Shown: positions 43,920 through 55,504 of the stretch, piece after piece
Position numbering within the stretch: the first letter of the stretch is position 1
Layout: every line of letters begins with the position of its first letter
Assembly: GCA_000750105.3 (NCBI GenBank)
Contig: JPHH03000089.1
Location: 1-64,000, forward strand
DNA length: 64,000 nucleotides
Reading direction: 5' to 3'
Origin: Tolypocladium sp. Sup5 PDA-1
Taxonomy: Eukaryota; Ascomycota; Sordariomycetes; Hypocreales; Ophiocordycipitaceae
Notes under the pieces: generated by a model
What the model saw: the letters and a program-made list of their open reading frames with translations, nothing else
Database searches by the model: none
What the model was told of the DNA's origin: nothing
Position numbers and translations under genes: made by a program

Positions 43920-46532
43920 GTTACCTGTCGCGATGCGTGCTGCGGAATCTAGGTGCAGTCTTGGTTCTTATATGGCCCTTGGTGTTATTCATGATGGTGG
44001 TGGTGCTGACCAAGACAGCTTGTAAGCAGAATCGGCGGCCTGGAGTGTGGGCGCTAGCGCGTGGAAGCTTCTACTTAATAGCAATGCAAAGAGTCAAGGT
44101 CGGCACATGACATTGTAGTTTCGAGAAAATGAGCAAGTCTGCGTCCCAGGTCGTGGAAAACCCTCCCGGCTGTATTGCGGCTAGTGAAAAAAGCCCCAGG
44201 TAAAAGCATCTTTACGCCGGCCTGGCCGCTGTGCAGATTTATGTGACCGCGACGGCTGCTCCTGTTCGAGTACGAACTTGCGAAGTAGCAAGCTCGTTAC
44301 CAACTAATCTCTGAATTTATCTTCTCGCGCTAATCCACGTCAGAAGTAGCCTTGCCTTTATCACTTTAGCTTGCTGTATGATAAAGAGGGAAAACGAAAA
44401 CACAATGAGTCAAGACTAATGGAACGTTATATAGTGAGAAAGGCAGAGCCTGCCCCAAACGGAAGAAAACCCATGAACCCAGTTTCATTTCTTATCTGCA
44501 AGAGAAGAAGTGCGCGTCGTGGCGCTGCTTCTCTTCGCACAGGACCTCGTCGACTCAACCAGCAAGGGTTCTCATCCTCGTATTCTGCACCAACGTACAT
44601 GTTGCAGGAATCTGCGATGGGAGGGCGGTCATGACTTTGCGATGCCATTGCTTACATGTATTATTCCCTTGACGGGGCTGCAGCAAACAAAAATAGGTCA
44701 TGGACCACTTTGCTAGTGCTTGGCCATCTTATAGCCCGGCTTCAACAATAGAGGCGTCTGTGCTGACATGGCGTTTGGCCCCAATATAGCTCTCAACTTG
44801 CCTTGTGATATGTGCGCAGAGCAACCAGCGAGTTATTAATTGGCAAACACCGAATCACGCACGGATGAGTGCGATCGACAGTGACTGTAGATCGAGTGTG
44901 GGTGTATGGGGTTCAGCATGCAGTGCGTGTTATAGTGTCCCGGGTTGTCCGGGAGCGCGGCAAAGAATTGCCTATCGGAGCATTTATTGCGTGCGTTACA
45001 TATACTCCATAATTCTCCGAGGAAACCTGCCAGGCTTGGATCTCTACCCCAGGTTCCCAACGGGATAATTGTTCCACGGCAAGCATTGTGACAACCTGGG
45101 TGTCTTCTCCGAACGGACCAGACGTCCTCACAACCCCCACCAACAGCATAGCGATTCAATCTTTGGACCAAGCCATATTCAGGGCCTGAAAAGATTCAAG
45201 CCATCAACCTCTTGTGCACTGATACTGACAGAATCGTTCAGGACTGGCCTCTCGGTCTGCGCAGTCTTCGATCAATTCTCGTCATGGAAATGGCTAAAGG
45301 GATCATGAAGCCGTTCAAGGGCGTCCAGAGCCTCGACTCTGTTGACAACTACAATCTGAATAAAGAGCTACCTCCACTACCTCGGCAAATGAGTAACATG
45401 AAGCTCGGCGTGGTTCTCTCAGGGTACTTCATCGAGTAGCACTGGCTTTCTCTCTCCATAGTGCTAGCCCTCTTCGTAGCCTCTGGGTGTCGCTCTTCCA
45501 ATGTGATGCGGCGTTATGAAACTTACCGCTTGAGCCATCGTAGTCTCGGAAGTGATGGCCTTACTGTGACCTGATGTCACTGCGTTGTCCAGAAACGCCT
45601 CCGCTATACTACAAGTCACTGATAGTTCCTACCGCAGATTACTTCTACGATAGGACTTTTGTAGACCTTCGCCTTCCCGCCGCGAAACGCGGCTACATTC
45701 TCGGCCAGATTGCTGAGCTGTAGCGGAAAAGAAACCACTCGTGTATAGATGGCCAGGATGGAATAAAGAAGTTGGAAGGAGATATTCCGTATCGAGGATC
45801 TAAACGACCGACAGTTGAGAGGAAAGAGTGGCTGTAAGACAGGCTGCCAGCATATGCTGTCTTTGACGTTGTCTCGGCACAGTTGCATTAGGCTCTTGGC
45901 AGTGTATCTCTTGCGTACATGTCGTTCGAATGGCTCTTGCAGTAGCACCCCCGCCCGCGTTGGTTCGATCCATCGATCCATTCATGAGAGTCGAGACCCC
46001 CATCTTGAGCTGGTCTTAGACCTCTGCTGTACAGGCCGCGCTGCATCGGCTCACCGCCGGACGCTTCTGTGCGAGGGCGGAGCCGTATAAGGACGATGCG
46101 GTTCTCGAGGGCGGAGGCGTGCACAGAGAGTCGTAACACGTTGGGGTGTTCCCAGTCGGACGTACGCGGGGGAGAAGGCACCGTCATCTTCGGCAGCAAT
46201 TTTCCAACGCCCCCGACGAAACGGCTGCTTCCCATCGGTGTGCTCGTACATCTACCAGTCATCCATTTCAGGGTTCTGATGGACGAGCTGGCGAATCCGG
46301 CAACCGACGCAAAAACGGAGTGTTGTGACTACAGCGCAGCACGGACGAATCAGCCAGACACGTGGGCAACCTCCTCCTCGCCAACAGCATTCGCAGTGGC
46401 TCAGCGACGCTGGGAATCCCAGCTTGACAATTATTCTCTCATGTGCTGGAGAGTGCAATGATGGCCGCAGCGCAGGCATTCCCTGGTCTCTGCGGCAGTG
46501 TATCTATCAGATGCTAATCCATAGTATCAAGG
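43920..46532. other. 2.6-kb region without recognisable genes
   Basis: Base composition drops toward AT compared with the left half of the window. Open frames are short and on both strands (for example 45212-45439 plus, 45888-46262 minus) and show no domain or compositional sign of coding. No tRNA or transposon ends were seen. This marks the passage from the housekeeping block to the accessory block. Confidence 0.5.
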
Positions 46533-49500
46533 TCAAAGACAAAAAATCATTCCAGCCTCAACAACCCCTAGTTCCCATTGCTTGATAACTTCGCCGTCCA
46601 TAATGCCATGCACGTAGCACTCCCCGACGATCTTCCACGCCTGCTTCCCAGGCCTTTCAGCATGTTTCCTTAGCAAGAAAGGCACGCCTGAACCAAAAAG
46701 AACAGCTATTCTATCTCCAGGCTCTGCGTGCTTCGGCCCCAGCCCAAAATAACCCTTCCTCGTGACAAAAAAACCTCCTCCCTAGAGCATATTTCTCGAT
46801 TCCTGCATCTAGTGTGCATTGTGGCACTAGGCTTGGTGTCTGTCTCGGGGTTTCTTGTATGTCGAGAAACACCTGACGCATGTCCTCTGAAGAAAGAGTA
46901 TCTGTGCCCCTGTTGCCTGCCGACAGGATTGAGGTCATTCTCCTCTCGCGTGTTTGTCGTCGAGCAAGTCCGTCTTCGCGCTTCCTCGTTTCCCAATATG
47001 GATCAGGGATCGTATTCAGCAGACAGAAGGGCCGATGGTAAAGGTCATAGGGCTGCTTGCACCACATCGAGGCTAGTTGGTTTAGAATTCCGATATGATC
47101 GTCATCATTGCGTGGAAACACATGTTCCTCGAGCTCGGGATCGACTAGGATTCGGAATATTGAGGAAGAATCTCTGTCATTTGTTTCAAAATTGTTGAGA
47201 ACTCGCTTCAGGACCTCACAATACTCCGCAAGATCGACCAGTCCGGTCGTTTTGGCTGTCGCCGGAGGAGGGGTTGTTGACCACGACTTCGGGACTTCTG
47301 GAAGCCAATCTGAGTAGCATAGTTGGTTGCCGGCGGCGTCGTCTCCTCCCGCTTTTTTGAACTGTCCAACAAAAAACGTCGACCAGAAAGCTTCCAATAG
47401 TCCGTCAAAAGATGAGTAACGGCTGATTGCACATTTGTTGCCTATGGCGAGAGATTTGCAGCAGCCGACTGCAACCATGAAGTGAGTGGCATTTTCCCAG
47501 TTCTTGTCAACATCCTCGACAAAGCTCTCATGGCATACTCCAACTGCATCTATCGCTATGAGCGAGGCCCGAATCCCAATGAATGTGTGATCAATTGATA
47601 TGTGTATCTGTGTCACTCTGTCAGCTGCCCAGGGAGCCTGGAAAAGGGATTCCCTTTATCCTTTCAACTGTAGTCCCCGTGACCCCTATCCAGCTGTTGC
47701 CCCTATCCGGCGTTGGCTGTGTGTGTGTGTTAGTGGCGTCTGACTTCAATTGTAGCCCCTAGCGGCCCCTAGCAGCCCCTATTGACCTCGAGTCATCAAT
47801 CCAACGAGGCTTCATTCTTCTAAGGAAGAATGTCTCTAGCCACCGTCTCTGAATACAGACATCCGAGTCATCAATGTAATGTGGCTGCCCAAGGGGCTGC
47901 CGAGTCAACCGGTCTATCCGACAGCATCCCAAAGAATTCCCTTGGCTGTCAGAGATTTGTCATTTTTTCCCACCTCGACAACGGCATTGGTCAATGCAGC
48001 GGTTTGATATAATGGCTGGGAAGTAGAGCTTTTCAACTCTTGCACCAGCCATTGTTTCATTTGGCGCTCTGTGATGATTTCGCCTTGCTGCATGGCATCG
48101 GGCTGTCCAGTGCTGAATAGAGGGTGGGTAGGAGGCGCACAGCGATCATCCTCGACAGCTAGTATGACGTTCTTGCGACGCAGCAGCTCTCGAAGTTGTT
48201 CTTTATGTGCAGATGGGATGTTGTGGAAAGTGAAATTTGGTGGAATCTCGTCAAGGTCCTTGATAACCCCAGACCCTTCAGCACCGATTTCCAGTCGCCT
48301 CAGCCGCAGTTTTCGCAATCTCTCGGCTTCGACCGGATCTTTTGGGAACGTTGTAGATCGGTACGCAACTCGGGACTGCGGCCTTGTTCCATCGTTGCTC
48401 AGTGGCTCCTGGGGCTTCATAAGAGTCGGTTCTGCCCACCATGGGACATCGAAGTAGCGTTGGATGTTTTGTAAGGGTAACGGTAGCGATCCAAGTGTAA
48501 TGGACCAGTCAGGAACCCAGGAGGGTACATGGAGCATAGAAATGCCGCACTGTCGAAGAATCTCCAGATCGGTCCCAGATGAGATCATGTTCGTGGCGAA
48601 GTCGACATACACACCTTCCACGGGGTCGTCGTACCTTGTTTTCATCCTTTGCGATGGTAGCGTTGAGAACATGTTGCAGATTGCGTAAACCTTGTCCCTT
48701 CCATTGGAGGCCAGGAAATGCCGGTATCGACACATCAAACCCAACGAAGCCCTCGCCGTCTGTGGACTCGTGAGGAAAATCCTTGCACTGTCGCGTAAAC
48801 TGTCCAGCTCCAATATTCGTGTGACGTTTGGGAAAGTTTGTCTCAGATCGTCCTGATAGGCTTTCATGCGAGCGGCTGCAACAACAACGTTCACCCATGA
48901 AACGCCGTCTTGTCCGCACTGAACCCAAACCTTGTCCAGCTTGCTGCCCGATCCCCCCATGACAAGCTCTTGTATGATCCAGATGCGTGTCCACCAAGGA
49001 CGTTCTAGCAGGTTTTGAACCGCTGTTCGAACGTCCTCGCTGACAAATGCCATCTTATCGTATGGTGAGCCACCACCGAGGGTGCGAATCTGTTCGAGTG
49101 CCAATTTGCTGTCTAAAGAAGCAGGTCCGAGCCAGACAACTAGTCTTGAAGCGCCGGCGTAGATCATATTCATCATCGGAATCTGGAAATTCTTTTCCTC
49201 GGAGTCATTTTGATTGACACATATTGCGTCCACTCATAGATCGACGTCTCGGGTTTCTTCCCGTCGATGTCGTAGGAATGACTCCAGGTTGATGGTGACA
49301 GGAATTGTCTTTCCATTGACAATAATATCCTTGGTGACTGAGGCATCCCCCCAAGTATAAGACACGGCTTCGAACGACGTTCTCATGTCTTCAAGGCTGA
49401 ATCTTGTGAGCTTGCACCGGATGCCGGAACTAAATTCCGTGCTTGCCTCCAGTCTCAAAAGACGTATTTCCAGCTTGTCCGGAGAGAGCTGTTGGTAGAG

Positions 49501-49596
49501 CGCATGGGGGCTGTCAATGACACTGGTGCTATGGTTGGACATCGTGACGAATGCCGGATGGGTCGTGCTAACGCTAGCAACGCCGCTTGTACTCAA
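46533..49596 (-). pseudogene. HET-domain (heterokaryon incompatibility) locus, disrupted
   Basis: HET proteins trigger cell death after fusion of unlike fungal strains. The N-terminal HET domain is clear: FEAVSYTWGD (49596-49234) and then DAICVNQND with VVWLGPAS and WWTRIWIIQEL (49233-47914). Three breaks are visible. First, an in-frame TGA at 49234-49236 sits where the family has Trp (LWIDAICINQ). Second, the frame stops at 47914 just after KGILWDAVG. A second open stretch (47616-46711), in the same frame but after about 300 bp with stops, repeats that motif as IAIDAVGV and continues with LLEAFW. Third, a T7 run (46767-46773) shifts frame at GRRFF; the expected GYFGLGPKHAEPGD end is readable in the next frame to a stop at 46533. 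It may be one damaged gene or two fused HET remnants. Confidence 0.85.
47617..47913. other. Spacer between the two HET parts with CCCCTA cluster and hairpin
   Basis: This stretch has stops in the HET frame. It holds five CCCCTA units between about 47684 and 47781, a GT microsatellite (47717-47730), and a perfect inverted repeat CATTCTTC...GAAGAATG at 47813-47832. The 12-mer CGAGTCATCAAT occurs twice (about 47789 and 47864). It separates two copies of the same HET-family motif. Confidence 0.7.
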
Positions 49597-49769
49597 GTTA
49601 GAGTGCGTGAAACAGAATGTATTCGTTCTGACTACCGAGTTCGTCGTGACCGTCGAGCTGTGTTCTGCTTTCCCCCTTGGCTTTAATACGATGTTTTGAG
49701 GCTGTCATTAGGCAGCGAGGCACAGCCACAGTAGGCGTCCTGTTGTTCCTCCTCCTGTTGCGTATGGTG
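49597..49769. promoter_or_regulatory. Short divergent spacer, HET locus / PKS remnant
   Basis: 173 bp separate the HET start from the first recognisable bases of the PKS remnant. It is too short to hold the rest of a PKS, so the missing PKS domains are absent from this locus. Confidence 0.5.
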
Positions 49770-50303
49770 TCAACATGCCTCAGCGGCCAGTTTCGCGACC
49801 TAAACACGGCGGTCACGAGGCGCGTCAAGCACGCCCAGTCTTGATTTCACGGCACCCAGGCGGACTTGGACCGCAACCAGGGCGAACTGCCGCATTGGTT
49901 CCGCGATACCGTCTTTTCGCATCTACACAACATGCGCTCTCGAACAGTCAATACGAACACGAATTCGGGCCCGTCGCTGGCTCAGCAGCTAAAGGAGGCT
50001 ACCTCAATGCCAGACGCCGCGGCAGTCGTCCTAGACGCTCCGGTGAAGAAGCTTTCCAAGACGTTGATGATCGCTCTAGAGGACATTGACGCCGCCAGCC
50101 CTACCTCGGCGTACGGAGTCGACTCCCTCGTGGCGGTCGAGGTGAGGAACTGGCTGCTGCGCGAGGTCAAGGCGGACGTTCCCGTCTTGGAGATTCTGCA
50201 GGCGTCTTCGCTACAGCTGCTTGGGTATAAGATTGCAGAGAAGAGCAGCTTGGTGAGCGAAATCGCTCTTAGGGAGGAAGAGTTATCGCTCTCGCGTTTG
50301 TAG
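49770..50303 (+). pseudogene. Polyketide synthase remnant: terminal acyl-carrier domain
   Basis: The frame 49866-50303 encodes a phosphopantetheine carrier domain. VKKLSKTLMIALEDIDAASPTSAYGVDSLVAVEVRNWL (read as separate helices) holds the attachment Ser in GVDSL, followed by DVPVLEILQASSLQLLG, the helix III-IV pattern of highly reducing PKS C-termini. The same frame continues upstream to about 49770 across a TGA near 49850. No ketosynthase, acyltransferase or reductase domain lies upstream; the HET gene begins at 49596 instead. So this is the last 5% or so of a PKS, cut off from the rest. The carrier fold itself looks undamaged, so expression as a stand-alone ACP cannot be excluded. Confidence 0.82.
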
Positions 50304-50500
50304 TGTCCATTTGTGCGAATTGGACAACTTTGTCTGTCACGGAACGTACGAATTTCGAATGTAGAAATAGACTTTCGGCGCTTCAGGTACGTTTGGCGCT
50401 TTATATTACACATTATATATTTTGGGGTCGCGCTGAGAGTTGGTGAGGTGGTGCTCGGTTCGTTCATGTGGCGTGCGTGTAAGTGAGGGTGAGAGCAGGC

Positions 50501-51589
50501 TCATGTCGCGACCTGCGCATTTCGGCTCCCTTGGTCCGGAGGTTTCCGCTGCTCGTCATCTTCATTCCCCGGCCACGACGACGACATATCCAAATCCGCA
50601 TCCAGCTCCAACAGCCTCCTGCCCAGCTCCACCGCGCCGTGCCACGTCACCATCGCAGCAACCCTATCGTCCGCCTCGAATATCGACTGCGAGAGCTTGC
50701 CCAGCCCGGCCCAGCCGACGACGTTCTTGGCCGCCGCGTTCCAGGCGCTCGCCGTTGCGCAGACGCAGTTCATCTCGAACTCGAGCACCCGGCGGTACAG
50801 CCGGACGAGCGTCTCCCGCTGCTGGGGCTCGCCGCCGGGGAGCTGGGCGAGGTGCATGTACCAGGGGATGCGGCCGACGACGTGGATGAGGCCGGCGCGG
50901 ATGTCGTCGCGCTGCATGATGGGGTCGAGGAGGAGCTGCGGTCGTTTCAGGTCAGCATGATGTCGAGATACAGGCTATCTGGATGATGATATTACCGGCG
51001 TCAGCGTGCAAAAGCCCGCCCACGTCACGGCTGCCGCGGGATACGCCGGCCAAAGGCCCTCAACCGCCTGCTTGGCCGCGTTGAGCACCCTGCGCGCCGC
51101 GTCGTCGACTTGGCTCGCCTTGGAGCTGCGTCTCTTGCGCAGGCCCGCGGCGGCTATCGCGGACAGCAGCTCGCGGCGCTGCTCGGGCGTCTTGTCGCGG
51201 AACGACGAGTTGGCGCCGCTGACCTTGAGGCAGTCGGGCAGCTCCTGGGAGATGATGGTCTCGTACGCCATGACGAGGCCCGCGCAGCCCGGGTCGTCGC
51301 GGAGGGCATCGTAGGCGGCGTTCCAGAGGTCGAGCGACGCTGCGGCCGTGGCTTCGTGACCGCTGGCGGTTCTGGAGGTTCCGGGCCTGCGGCGGGATGA
51401 GGAGGCGGGTGACGGGGAGTCTCGCGGCGTGCGGAGCTTAAACGACGGCGCGCGGCTGGGGGCTGGCGTTGACTCGGCGGAGGCATCGGGCGTGGTCCTG
51501 GCGCTGTTGCTGCGCAGACGGCCGACGAGTTTGCGGATCTTGCTGCGGCTCGAGGAGGGCCCCGGCTGCTGGTCGGCGAGGGCGCTCAT
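50501..51589 (-). CDS. Stand-alone NACHT_N (NWD-type NTPase N-terminal) protein
   Basis: It resembles the N-terminal domain found ahead of NACHT in fungal STAND/NLR proteins. Two exons, 51589-50996 and 50935-50501 (342 aa); the intron joins CTLTP to LLLDPIMQRDD. Features are LWNAAYDALRDDPGCAGLVMAYE, AVEGLWPAYPAAAVTWAG, HVVGRIPWYMHLAQL and LVRLYRRVLEFEMNCVC. A basic, Ser/Arg-rich head (SKIRKLVGRLRSNSARTT) precedes. The Met at 51589 is chosen because upstream sequence looks like a CA-rich leader; the frame is open to a Met at 51694. There is no NACHT or repeat domain after it: the protein ends in an acidic/Pro tail, 198 bp from the convergent PKS remnant. It may be a natural stand-alone protein or a truncation. 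Confidence 0.75.
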
Positions 51590-54538
51590 CTTGGGCGGAT
51601 GGTGTAGGGGATGGTGTTGGGGATGGTTTGGTGGAGGCGCATCTGTCTTGGAGGCGGCTTCATCAATGAAAACTTGGTAACTTATGTCAGTCACGGGGTG
51701 GGCTAGACGGAAGGAATCAAGGATTGGGGAGTTGAATAGTAATATGCAATAGGTAAGCCTGGTTTGAGTTCTCGTTCCTTCGTCGAGATGCCCAGAGAGG
51801 GTGTCGAGGATCCGTCAGCTCGGATCCGTGTCCCCACTCGGCAAACCCAGCCGCCATCATCGACAACGTCAGTCCGTCATCACTAGTCCGTAAAGCATTC
51901 CAAGTAAAAAAGCCCACGATCCGTGGCTATTCCCGGAATCCCGGACGACGGGACCGAACCAACAGCTGTTGAGATGCTTGGTGCTGAGTGGATGGTTGGG
52001 CGATTTCATCCAAGAGGTCTCCAAGAACGGGAATGATGACGATGAGGATCAACGCAAAACCTGCTGATGGTGTCTTGCCAAGAACAGCAGTCATCTCAAC
52101 ATGCATTTACGGGTCTCGACTGTGGGTGCGATGAGTTGCGATGAGCTCCAGCTCGGCAGCATCGGATCACCAAAGATCGCCTCCGCATTTCCGGTGTGTC
52201 CCCAGCTAGTGTCAGCCCGCCGTGGATCGGCCAGGGCAGCCTCTGAGTTCGTCATACCCTCCCTTGCCTCCTCCACTGAGGAGTTGAAGGAGGGGTACCC
52301 CTCAAACACTCAACCACCCCATCACCACCATCTGCAAGTATTACAACAGAAAATAAAGCAAGCTGTGACTTGCAGTGGAAATGGCAAAAAGAAAACATAC
52401 AACAACCGGTATTCGCTGGTCGTCACCGACCCAACTACTAATCTGTCCCTCACGGGTTTATCGTATGGAGAGCAAACGGGTTCCTGAGCTTCACCGTGGG
52501 TATGGTCGTATGTGCTCACAAGATGAGGATATTCGGTATATAATCTTCCGTATCGGACCTACTTGCAGACCATGTACAAGACGCAGATTTTACCTCACAC
52601 AAGGCTCGCACCACAAGCACAGGTAACATCACAGAGGGCACGTTCGTTACGTTGTTCAATGATATGAAAGTGATAACAAAGTCGCTGTACCAACCCATGT
52701 CCCATCCTCCACAAAGATGTCCTGGGGTCCAGCTGGAGAGGAAGGATGAGTTCTAAGTTGATGCCATGTTTTTTAATTGTCAAGTTGATGGGCCCATGGC
52801 TCTCACCAGACCCACGAAGCACTTCGTACAGCTTCCTCCACGTTACCTTGACGCTGGTTGAAAGCTTGAGCGTCCAGATCTGCCATCGAGTCGGGGACCT
52901 CTCGGGGCGCAAGGGACGGGAACTGACCGACCGGAGGTAGCGGGGTCGGGGGGCCATCCAAGTCTCCTGGGATGAAGACGGGCTCGACCAGCAAACACAT
53001 CGCACAAAGACATTCTTGCACGCACACTCTTGCTTTACCGTTGAGGAACACCTTGATTTCTTTTCGTGTGAAAATCTATTTTATCCTCTTCGTCACGGGT
53101 TCTTGGTTGGGTGCGCAGGAGTATCTAGCACCTGCCCGTACTTCCAGAGCTCCTCATGCCACTAGGCCGTACTTTCATTAACGAGTCGATGGGCAATGTT
53201 TGGAGTAGGTAGGAGCAGGTACCTTATGTCTTGTTCGAGGTGAAGTTAAGGGACGGCACCTTGAGCTGGCCGAATCTATTGGGCCACCGTGCAGAAGCAC
53301 CCTCCCCCGCCGCGCCTAGATTGTCGCTGGAACTGTCGCTGGAACCCACAATGGCCATCTCCTTTCTTGAAGTTGATCGGCGGCGACGATACCATCCCCG
53401 ACCCGATGCCAGATGTGGACGCTCAGCCAACTTTTAACGAAGCTCCGTCCGTTAGATGAGACGGTGAGACAACTTTGGTTGGGCGACCTCTTGGCCAATT
53501 GACATACTCGGAGGTCGACTAGATATATGTATTTCGTAAAGGGCGACCTTGTAGTCCGTAATACGTTAGCTTTTACAGAATCTCGACGTGCAAAGTAGGT
53601 CGCAGTAATTAGATGGCAAGGATCGGCAGGAACGGCAGGAACAGAGGATATAGGGGAATACAAGGTTGGAGCCTTCGCAAACTGGGAGGGATGGCGAGTG
53701 CCGCCCCGTGACTGTCGTCACATCCACCTGTGCCGGCAATTTCCATGCCGTCAATAGCACGGAACCCGCCGCAGTGATGTGTTGGCGAGGTGTTGGTGAT
53801 GTCGTGCGATATCGTAATTATCATTGGTGGGCAGCCAGGAGGGGAGCAATCCATGCGTTCCGCCGCCAACGTTTGCGAACCCTTGATCCGCAGATACGGA
53901 TACAGAGGCCATACGGAGCAAACGCTGCAGGTCGTCAATCCGGCAGTCGTCTGCCAATGGCACATGGTTCCAAGATCCTACAGCACCCGATCCCACGTGC
54001 CACAGGGGCATTGCGTTGTATCGTGCGCGGTTCAGTCTGCCAGGCTGGTGGATACGATCTTCCAACAAGTGCTAAAAATGGCACACCAACCTCGAGATTT
54101 GCAGGCTTGCAGTTACACCCCCTGCTCATTGGGGCTGAGGCTCAGACGATGGCTCGCGGAATCCGTCTCAAGCACCAAGCTCCCTGTGCCCGGCCTGGGA
54201 GGCGAGCTGATTGGTTTCATGCTGCTGCTGGGCCGCATTTAACTGGGGCGCCGTCAGCCTTAAAGGGCTTCCTGGTCGGGCTCCCTGGTCGAGTCCGGCT
54301 GTTCGATGGCGGTGCTCATCTCAAAATGAGGATGCTGCTGGGTCTGTTTTGTTTTCTCTTTTTCATTGTGCGTTGGAGACTGACGAGTTCATCAATTGAC
54401 GGCCGCGGTGAAGACACCATAGCCCCTATACGACATTGAGAGCTTTGGCGACAATTCACGATATACGAATCAACGAACAACCAACAAACCTACCACGAGC
54501 AGATTGAGCCAGTCTGCCAAGACGAAAGACCCGACACA
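51590..54538. other. 2.9-kb region without recognisable genes
   Basis: Open frames on both strands (for example 52101-52487 plus, 52595-53005 minus, 53666-54439 plus) translate to products with no domain, no signal peptide and no convincing codon pattern. No tRNA, repeat family or transposon terminus was seen. The last 200 bp form the promoter of the following surface protein gene. Confidence 0.5.
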
Positions 54539-55504
54539 ATGGCGCGGCTACGGCTACGGTCCGCCGCTCCTCTCCTCCTCCTCGCCTCGTCATCGCTCGC
54601 CCTCCAGAGCGACTTCTCCTTCTACCCCCAGAACGCGCAGTCATGCCTCAACCAGGCGTCCAACGCGGCCAACTGCCAAGGCAGCTCCGCGGCCGAGCTC
54701 AACGCGTGTCTGTGCAGCAACCAAGGCGGCTTCGTCACCAACACGGCCAAGTGCCTGGGGCAGAATGACAAAGGCGACGCGCTGAAGGTATACACGACCA
54801 TGCTGCAGGCGTGCACAGACTCCCATACGCCGCTGAGCGTCAGCCAGAGCGACTTCCTCGCGGCGGCGAACGGGGACACTGCGTCGACGACGAGGACAAC
54901 TGCGAGCCCTACGGCGACGAGTGCTACGGCGACGAGCGCGACGGCCAAGGTGACGACGACGACTGGGGGCGTGACGGTGACGGTCACGCCCACTCCCACG
55001 CCCACGGAGACGGGCGCCGCGGACAAGGACGAGGACAAGCAGGGTGGCGGCGGGCTGTCAACCGGCGCGACGATAGGCATCGCGGTCGGCGCCTCCGCCG
55101 CAGGCCTCGCCGCGCTGGCAGCCCTCGCGTTCTTCCTCGTGCGCCGGCGCAAGCGACGCACGCAGGAGGAGGCCCACCCGATGCTCTCGCAGCACGAGTA
55201 CCACCACCAGACACCGACGACGTTCCCGCCCACGGAGCCGTCGCCCGACTTCAGCCGCTTCAGCGGCGCCGAGTCCAAGTCGGGCGGGTGGTCGCCGGGG
55301 TACGCGCCGGCGTACAAGAGCCCGGGCGCGTACGCGGGGCCGTACGCGCCGCCGCCCCCGGCAGATATCGTGGTGGCGGAGCTGCCGCCGCACGGGGCGA
55401 TGCACGGGCACGGGGCGTACGAGATGGACGGGTCGGGCGTGCCGCTACAGGCGGCGGAGATGCAGGGCTCTGAGCCGCCAGCGCATTATCACCTGCGGAG
55501 GTAG
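54539..55504 (+). CDS. Cys-rich single-pass cell-surface protein (Wsc/Mid2-like layout)
   Basis: Predicted type I membrane protein, 321 aa, single exon. A signal peptide (residues 1-22) is followed by a small ectodomain with six cysteines at 36, 46, 57, 59, 72 and 92. A Thr/Ser/Ala stalk with TATSATATSATAK-like repeats follows (about 115-158), then one transmembrane helix (about 176-200), then RRRKRR as stop-transfer. A cytoplasmic tail rich in Pro, Tyr and Gly completes it. The layout is that of fungal wall-stress sensors and related receptors. The cysteine pattern is not a complete WSC or eight-Cys CFEM domain, so no family is assigned. O-mannosylation of the stalk is likely. Confidence 0.75.
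   Translation: MARLRLRSAAPLLLLASSSLALQSDFSFYPQNAQSCLNQASNAANCQGSSAAELNACLCSNQGGFVTNTAKCLGQNDKGDALKVYTTMLQACTDSHTPLSVSQSDFLAAANGDTASTTRTTASPTATSATATSATAKVTTTTGGVTVTVTPTPTPTETGAADKDEDKQGGGGLSTGATIGIAVGASAAGLAALAALAFFLVRRRKRRTQEEAHPMLSQHEYHHQTPTTFPPTEPSPDFSRFSGAESKSGGWSPGYAPAYKSPGAYAGPYAPPPPADIVVAELPPHGAMHGHGAYEMDGSGVPLQAAEMQGSEPPAHYHLRR

Noticed and set aside
49234..49236. RIP as the cause of the HET nonsense codon
   Set aside because: TGG to TGA here corresponds to a C-to-T change in a CpC context on the other strand, not the CpA preferred by RIP.
53666..54439. 257-codon plus-strand frame with a hydrophobic end
   Set aside because: The sequence is a patchwork of Arg/Gly/Pro with no conserved motif; the hydrophobic stretch near the end is short and A/T-driven.
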